Assembly (NCBI GenBank): GCA_007119345.1
Contig: SKPV01000233.1
Span: 1 to 33,469 of the forward strand
Length of the DNA stretch: 33,469 nucleotides
DNA from: Halovivax sp.
Lineage (GTDB): Archaea > Halobacteriota > Halobacteria > Halobacteriales > Natrialbaceae
Reading direction: 5' to 3'
Made by a program: the position numbers and the translations under genes. The notes beneath the pieces were generated by a model that was not told the DNA's origin, made no database searches, and saw only the letters and a list, made by a program, of their open reading frames with translations. Below are positions 29,138 to 33,469 of the stretch, piece after piece; position 1 is the first letter of the stretch; each line of letters starts with the position of its first letter.

Positions 29138-30280
29138 ATGACCGCGACCGCGGACGCCGTCGACTTCGGGAAGACTGTCGTCGCCGGCGTGCAGGAGCGC
29201 AACGTGACCTTCATGGCGGGGAGCATCGCCTACTACGCGTTCGTCTCGCTGATTCCGCTGCTCGTGCTGGTGTTCTTTCTCGTCTCCGCCGTCGGCGACG
29301 AGGCGCTGGCCGAGCGCGTGACCGCGATGACCGAGGGGTTCCTCCCCGAGAGCGGCCAAGAGCTGCTCGAGGGCTCGATCGAGGGGTCCGTGGGTAGCGC
29401 CGGCGCTTCGATAATCGGCCTCGTGACCCTCTCCTGGGGCGCGCTCAAGATCTTTCGCGGGATCGACACCGCCTTCTCGGAGATCTACGGGACGGTCGGC
29501 GAGGCGTCGTTCGTCGAGGGGCTGCGCGACGCCGGGATCGCGTTCGGCGCCATCGGCCTGGCGCTGCTCGCCGCCATCGCCGCCAGCGTCGCCTTCGCGA
29601 TCGCTCCCGTGGGCTCGCTCGTGGGCGTCCTCAACCCGCTCTTGCTCGTGATCGGCTTCACGATCGCGTTCTACCCGATGTTCTACTACTTCCCCGACGC
29701 GCCGGTCACCCGGCGGGAGATCCTGCCGGGCGTGGTGGTCGCGGCGGCCGGCTGGGCCGCCCTCCAGGGACTCTTTCAGGTCTACGTGGCGCTCGCGGGT
29801 GCCGGCGGCGGCGAGATCCTCGGCGCGATCTTGCTCTTGCTCACCTGGCTGTACTTCGGCGGGCTGGTCCTTCTCGTCGGTGCCGTCGTGAACGCGGCCC
29901 GCGGCGGCTACCTGTCCGACCTCGAGGCGGTCGAGGGAGTTGCCGACGGCGCGGAGGACGACGTGGGTCGCGCGGACGAGGTGAGCGCCGGATACGACGC
30001 CGTCGAACGGAAACCCGACCGACTCGAGCGGCGGATCGAGAATCTGGGGGCCGAGCGCAACCGGCTGCGGACGGAACTCGCCGCGGAGCGCGAACGCCGC
30101 GATCGGCTGGAGGACGAAGAGACGGCGCTGACCGAACGGGTCGCCGAACTCGAACGTGAGACCGCCCGCCTTCGCCGCCAGCTCGACCGTCAACGCGGGC
30201 CGTGGTGGCGCCGATTCGGTCGTCGAGTCGCCGACCGATTCGACGAGGTCAGCGTCGGAACAGTGCGTCGGAATCGCTGA
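29138..30280 (+). CDS. YihY/BrkB-family membrane protein with C-terminal coiled coil
   Basis: 380 aa. The N-terminal 265 residues carry six membrane helices of the YihY/virulence-factor BrkB family: NVTFMAGSIAYYAFVSLIPL, SWGALKIFRGIDTAF and a final LTWLYFGGLVLLVGAVVNA. Residues about 287-351 are a charged helix with heptad spacing (RLERRIENLGAERNRLRTEL and onward), a coiled coil not typical of the minimal family, followed by a basic tail. Members were once called ribonuclease BN, but this is doubtful; transport is more likely. Divergent from the YdjM-like gene with 141 bases between starts; CGCTAATCC at 29109-29117 is a TATA candidate. Confidence 0.85.
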   Translation: MTATADAVDFGKTVVAGVQERNVTFMAGSIAYYAFVSLIPLLVLVFFLVSAVGDEALAERVTAMTEGFLPESGQELLEGSIEGSVGSAGASIIGLVTLSWGALKIFRGIDTAFSEIYGTVGEASFVEGLRDAGIAFGAIGLALLAAIAASVAFAIAPVGSLVGVLNPLLLVIGFTIAFYPMFYYFPDAPVTRREILPGVVVAAAGWAALQGLFQVYVALAGAGGGEILGAILLLLTWLYFGGLVLLVGAVVNAARGGYLSDLEAVEGVADGAEDDVGRADEVSAGYDAVERKPDRLERRIENLGAERNRLRTELAAERERRDRLEDEETALTERVAELERETARLRRQLDRQRGPWWRRFGRRVADRFDEVSVGTVRRNR

Positions 30281-30308
30281 CCGACGCGCGCCGGAAACTC
30301 GCAGCGAC

Positions 30309-30412
30309 GCGGGCCGGAACCCGGCACCGACGCGCCGACGGCCCACCGCGGAGCGGGCCGGAACCCCGCACCGACGCGCCGACGGCCCACCGCGGAGCGG
30401 GACGGAAGCGCC
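30309..30412. repeat. Tandem array, 44 bp x 2 plus partial copy
   Basis: Units begin at 30309 and 30353, and a partial copy at 30397; all start GCGGGCCGGAA or GCGGGACGGAA, and the first two share GCACCGACGCGCCGACGGCC. A related half-unit precedes it at about 30287. The array fills the spacer between the BrkB-like gene and thiE and leaves little room for a normal promoter. Confidence 0.85.
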
Positions 30413-30425
30413 GTTCGAAGCCCCT

Positions 30426-31088
30426 ATGGGGCCGCCCGACGGACTGAGCGGTGTGACTCCCTCGAACTGGCGGACCTACCTCGTGACGCAGGAATCGCTC
30501 TCGGCGGGCCGGTCGACCCGAGCGGTCGTCGAGGCGGCGATCGACGGCGGGATCGACGTCGTCCAGCTTCGGGACAAGGATCGATCCGCGCGCGAACGCT
30601 ACGAACTCGGCCGCGAGCTCCGGGAGCTGACCGCGGCGGCGGGCGTCCCGCTGATCGTCAACGACCGGGTCGACCTGGCGCGGGCGATCGACGCCGACGG
30701 CGTCCACGTCGGGCAGTCGGACCTCCCGGTGTCGGTCGCGCGCGAACTGCTCGGCCCCGACGCGATCGTCGGCTGCTCGGCCTGGCGGGTCGAGGAGGCC
30801 GAGGCGGCCGAGCGCGCGGGCGCGGACTACCTCGGAACGGGCGCCGTCTACGGCACTTCCTCCAAGGACGTCGAGCCGGAGAAGGACGGCATCGGTCCGG
30901 AGGGCGTCGCCGCGGTGGTGGACGCGGTCGACGTTCCGGTGTTCGGCATCGGCGGCATCACCCGCGAGAACGCGGCGCCGGTGATCGAGGCCGGCGCGAC
31001 GGGCGTGGCGGTGATCAGCGAGATCACGGCGGCGGAGGATCCGACCGCCGCGACCGAGCACCTGGCGGAGGTGGTCGGCAATGTCTGA
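30426..31088 (+). CDS. thiE: Thiamine phosphate synthase
   Basis: 220-aa ThiE, a TIM-barrel enzyme joining hydroxymethylpyrimidine diphosphate and thiazole phosphate. Seen: YLVTQ near the start, VVQLRDKD (pyrophosphate/Mg site), LIVNDRVDLARAIDADGVHV, GQSDLP, GTGAVYGTSSK, and FGIGGITRENAAPVI at the phosphate end. The start is not certain: ATG 30426 gives a short variable N-terminus, and an internal GTG at about 30453 would also work. It overlaps thiM by 8 bases. No thiamine riboswitch-like structure is recognised upstream; the spacer is taken by a tandem array. Confidence 0.93.
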   Translation: MGPPDGLSGVTPSNWRTYLVTQESLSAGRSTRAVVEAAIDGGIDVVQLRDKDRSARERYELGRELRELTAAAGVPLIVNDRVDLARAIDADGVHVGQSDLPVSVARELLGPDAIVGCSAWRVEEAEAAERAGADYLGTGAVYGTSSKDVEPEKDGIGPEGVAAVVDAVDVPVFGIGGITRENAAPVIEAGATGVAVISEITAAEDPTAATEHLAEVVGNV

Positions 31089-31914
31089 ATCGACCCCGGT
31101 GAGCGCCGACGGGTTTACGGACGCCCTGCGAAGCGTGCGGGAATCCCGGACCCTCGTCCAGCACCTGACGAACCGGGTGACGATGAACGACGTCGCGCAG
31201 GTCACGCTCCACTGGGGCGCGCTGCCGGTGATGGCGGACACGCCGGGCGACGCCGAGGAGATGGTGGCCGCCGCGGGGGCGGTCTACCTGAACATCGGTA
31301 CCGCCTCGCCGGCGGAGGTAGAGACCATGCTCGCCGTCGGACGAGAGGCGAACGACCGTGGCGTCCCCGTCGTCCTCGACCCCGTCGGCGCGGGTGCGAC
31401 GCCCACGCGACGGGAGAACGCCGAGCGCCTGCTCTCGACCGTGGACTTCGCCGCGATCAAGGGCAACCACGGCGAGGTGAGCGCGCTCGCCGGCGTCGAG
31501 GCCGAGGTCCAGGGCGTCGAGTCGATCGGGGAGTACGACGAGATCGACGAGACCGCGCGGGCGCTCGCCGACTCGACCGGCGCGACCGTCGTCGCCTCCG
31601 GGGTGACGGACGTCGTGGCCGACGGCGAGGCCGCCTACGAGCTGACCGTCGGTCACGAGCGGATGGGCGAGGTCGTCGGCACCGGCTGCGTGCTCGGCGC
31701 GACGATCGCCGCGTTCTGCGGGGCCGTCGTCGAGCCGATCGACGCGGCGCTCTACGGTACCCTCGGGTTCGGCCTGGCGGGCGAGCGCGCGGCCGAGACG
31801 GACCACGACGGGCCGGCGAGTTACCGGATCGCGTTCCTGGACGCGGTCGCGAACGCGTCGCCGGCGGACGTGGCGACTCTCGACCTCGCCGGTCGGATCG
31901 AACGCACCGTCTGA
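31081..31914 (+). CDS. thiM: Hydroxyethylthiazole kinase
   Basis: 277-aa ThiM, salvage kinase that phosphorylates 4-methyl-5-hydroxyethylthiazole. Seen: LVQHLTNRVTMNDVAQVTL, HWGALPVMADTP, VVLDPVGAGATP, IKGNHGEVSALAG, and the ribokinase-like end VVGTGCVLGATIAAF with Cys203 in GTGC. It overlaps thiE by 8 bases, so the two are translated as an operon making thiamine phosphate from the salvaged thiazole and pyrimidine. The 136-aa hypothetical follows 17 bases after its stop and is probably co-transcribed. Confidence 0.95.
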   Translation: MSESTPVSADGFTDALRSVRESRTLVQHLTNRVTMNDVAQVTLHWGALPVMADTPGDAEEMVAAAGAVYLNIGTASPAEVETMLAVGREANDRGVPVVLDPVGAGATPTRRENAERLLSTVDFAAIKGNHGEVSALAGVEAEVQGVESIGEYDEIDETARALADSTGATVVASGVTDVVADGEAAYELTVGHERMGEVVGTGCVLGATIAAFCGAVVEPIDAALYGTLGFGLAGERAAETDHDGPASYRIAFLDAVANASPADVATLDLAGRIERTV

Positions 31915-31931
31915 TCGACCCGATCCGATCG

Positions 31932-32342
31932 ATGTCCGAACTGGATTCCGCCGTCACGGCCCACGTACGCGAGAGCCACGCCGACGTGATCTCCGCGGTC
32001 GACCGATGCGCCGACGCGGTCGCCGCATCGTGGGATGGCCGACGAGCCACCGCGCGCGAGGAGGTTTCCGACCCCCTTCGCGCGGCCCTCCGCGAGGCGG
32101 GCGTCCTCGACCGACTGCCGCACGTGCTCGCCGACGTCGTCGGCGCGATCGGCCACGAGATTCCGGCCAGTCCGGTCGCCGCGCCGCCGTACGTGGTGGT
32201 GACCAGCCGCGGTCCGATGCTCCGGGCGACGATCGAGCCGGGTCGGCTGGTGGTCCGTCTGGACGCGTTCGACGTCCGACCCGAGCCCGGCGCCCGCTAC
32301 GAGCGACTGGACGGCGTCGAGGTCGTCGTCGACCTCGAGTGA
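31932..32342 (+). CDS. Haloarchaeal hypothetical protein, 136 aa
   Basis: Short, mostly acidic protein starting MSELDSAVTAHVRESHADV. It seems to have a helical N-terminal half (about residues 1-75) and a C-terminal beta half with PPYVVVTSRGPMLRATIEPG and VVRLDAFDVR. I do not recognise a function. Only 17 bases follow thiM, and 52 bases precede the YbaK gene, so it probably belongs to the thiamine transcription unit by position, without evidence of a thiamine role. Confidence 0.7.
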   Translation: MSELDSAVTAHVRESHADVISAVDRCADAVAASWDGRRATAREEVSDPLRAALREAGVLDRLPHVLADVVGAIGHEIPASPVAAPPYVVVTSRGPMLRATIEPGRLVVRLDAFDVRPEPGARYERLDGVEVVVDLE

Positions 32343-32361
32343 GGTCGTCCGGCCGATCGCT

Positions 32362-32371
32362 GGATTTTCGA
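32362..32371 (+). promoter_or_regulatory. TATA element of the YbaK gene
   Basis: GGATTTTCGA is centred about 28 bases before the ATG at 32395. Confidence 0.5.
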
Positions 32372-32394
32372 TCCGTCCCGCCGACCACCGAACG

Positions 32395-32871
32395 ATGCAC
32401 GAGCGCGCAGCGGAGTTCGCCGATCGAGCGCGGGAAGCGTACGGGTTCGACCCCGAAGTGTTCGAGTTCCCCGAGGGGACCAAGACGGCGGCCGACGCGG
32501 CCGACGCGATCGACTGTGACGTCTCCCAGATCGCGAGTTCGCTCGCCTTCGACGTCGACGGTGAGCTCGTCGTCTCCGTGACCAGCGGCGCGAACCGGGT
32601 GAGCGAGGCCGCGCTCGCGGACGCCTTCGACGTCGACCCGTCCGGCGTGACGATGGCCGATCCCGACCGCGTTCGGTCGACGCTCGGCTGGTCGATCGGC
32701 GGCGTGCCGCCGTTCGGCCACGACGAATCGGTCCCGGTCCTGCTGGACGAAACGCTTCTGCAGCACGAGACGGTCTGGGCTGCCGCCGGGACGCCGTCGG
32801 CGGTGTTTCCGATCGCACCCGAGGAACTGCGACGGTACGCGGGTGCCGAGCCGGCGGCCGTGGCGGAGTGA
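32395..32871 (+). CDS. YbaK/EbsC-family aminoacyl-tRNA deacylase
   Basis: 158-aa single-domain YbaK/ProX-type protein, which removes wrongly attached amino acids from tRNA (for example Cys or Ala from tRNA-Pro). Seen: DVSQIASSLAFDVDGELVVS with the usual central strand, a helix MADPDRVRSTL, and the signature GWSIGGVPPFGHD, then VLLDETLLQHETVWAAAGTP. Length is typical. The tRNA substrate cannot be assigned from the sequence. A TATA-like element suggests that it has its own promoter. Confidence 0.88.
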   Translation: MHERAAEFADRAREAYGFDPEVFEFPEGTKTAADAADAIDCDVSQIASSLAFDVDGELVVSVTSGANRVSEAALADAFDVDPSGVTMADPDRVRSTLGWSIGGVPPFGHDESVPVLLDETLLQHETVWAAAGTPSAVFPIAPEELRRYAGAEPAAVAE

Positions 32872-32980
32872 CGGGCGCATCGGAGCGCGCATCGCCCGGT
32901 CTCGCCGGACCGACTTCGTTTCGAAGACCTCGGAGGGCGCGGCGGTCGGTTGCAGCGGGCCGATCCGACTTCTCGTTAAC

Positions 32981-33046
32981 AAGACACCCTCTCTCTGTAC
33001 CTCTGATTATTAACAAAGAGGGTATAGATAATAACACTTTTATTCC
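32981..33046 (+). promoter_or_regulatory. AT-rich promoter region of the metal-binding lipoprotein gene
   Basis: The lowest-GC stretch in the window. CACTTTTATTCC at 33035-33046 is a TATA element centred 26 bases before the ATG at 33066. Upstream, GATTATTAACA (33005-33015) and GATAATAACA (33027-33036) form a degenerate direct repeat 22 bases apart, about two helical turns, and TTAACAA also occurs near 32976. These are candidate regulator sites for metal-dependent control. Confidence 0.5.
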
Positions 33047-33065
33047 GGGGCGCTAACGGACGACT

Positions 33066-33469
33066 ATGATGCGAACACGACGTTCGGTACTCGAGGCGAG
33101 CGCGGCAACGATGGCCGCCGGCGCGATCGCCGGCTGTCTCTCCGAAGTGGGTGACGACGCGTTCGACGCCGACGACGGCGGCTACGCGGCCTTCTTCACC
33201 CTCCACGACTGGGCCGAGCAGGTCGGCGGCGACGTGATCGACTTCGAGAATCCCGTCGACGTCGGCGAGATGGGCCACGGCTGGAGCCCCGACGGCGACC
33301 TCGCCTCGGACGTCGCGACGTCGGCGATCTTCGTCTACCTCGACTCGCCCGAGTTCTCGTGGGCGCAGGATCTCGCGGACACGCTCGAACGAGATTACGA
33401 GGACGACGTCGTCCTCGTGAACGGGCTCGAGGGAATCGATCTCCTTGAATGGGACCACGACCACGACGA
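33066..33469 (+). CDS. Metal ABC transporter substrate-binding lipoprotein, ZnuA-like (truncated by window end)
   Basis: The first 134 codons are present; the gene runs off the window. The start is MMRTRRSVLEASAATMAAG followed by a lipobox AIAGC, a Tat-type lipoprotein signal. The mature part has GDVIDFENPVDVGEMGHGWS, near the first metal-ligand His region of ZnuA/TroA proteins, then IFVYLDSPEFSWAQDLADTL and the beginning of a His/Asp-rich loop (EWDHDHD) that often binds zinc in this family. It should capture Zn or Mn outside the cell for an ABC importer whose other genes would be downstream. The AT-rich upstream region suggests regulation. Confidence 0.8.
   Translation, partial: MMRTRRSVLEASAATMAAGAIAGCLSEVGDDAFDADDGGYAAFFTLHDWAEQVGGDVIDFENPVDVGEMGHGWSPDGDLASDVATSAIFVYLDSPEFSWAQDLADTLERDYEDDVVLVNGLEGIDLLEWDHDHD

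Noticed and set aside
30281..30425. A thiamine riboswitch before thiE
   Set aside because: I find no recognisable THI-box motifs; the spacer is occupied by the 44-bp repeats.

Overview
The window is a stretch of chromosome from a haloarchaeon (class Halobacteria). The evidence is high G+C coding sequence rich in Asp/Glu codons, Tat-type signal peptides and Tat lipoproteins, deoxyhypusine synthase, a HalOD1 output-domain protein, a DUF7331-like small protein, a halophile-type Dps, and TATA elements about 25-30 bases before many start codons (leaderless promoter layout). I do not see rRNA, tRNA, a CRISPR array or an intact insertion sequence. I cannot name the genus from the sequence alone.

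Layout. 1-5.2 kb: a secreted S8 serine protease, then a convergent pair of a thioredoxin-like lipoprotein and a CcdA-type membrane electron carrier. 5.2-10.5 kb: an S9 peptidase, deoxyhypusine synthase, a small hypothetical, a degenerate RNA ligase-like protein and an SDR oxidoreductase. 10.6-14.4 kb: a possible 39-aa leader ORF overlapping a methyltransferase, a HalOD1 protein, two hypotheticals, a HAD phosphatase and a hotdog thioesterase. 14.7-21.4 kb: a TraB-family membrane protein overlapping an M50 membrane protease, a zinc-ribbon winged-helix regulator, an MFS exporter behind a dyad operator, purM and a lipoprotein. 21.4-25.5 kb: a macro-domain protein, a second S9 peptidase, a tiny gene under a DtxR-like iron box, and dps. 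25.5-28.4 kb: what looks like the 3' relic of a TnpB/IS200-IS605 element, then an aldehyde dehydrogenase and a PfkB sugar kinase. 28.5-33.5 kb: a YdjM-like hydrolase divergent from a BrkB-like protein, a thiE-thiM operon, a hypothetical, a YbaK deacylase, and the start of a metal ABC-transporter binding lipoprotein cut by the window end.

The most unusual feature is global. About ten spacers contain short degenerate tandem arrays with units of 28-44 bp in two to four copies. Each array has its own unit sequence, and three coding regions (S8 protease twice, MFS exporter once) carry in-frame expansions of the same kind. Other points for a second look are the RNA ligase-like protein that has lost the usual catalytic Lys and Glu positions, the iron-box small gene next to dps, the TnpB-end relic that abuts a promoter, and the TraB/M50 pair.
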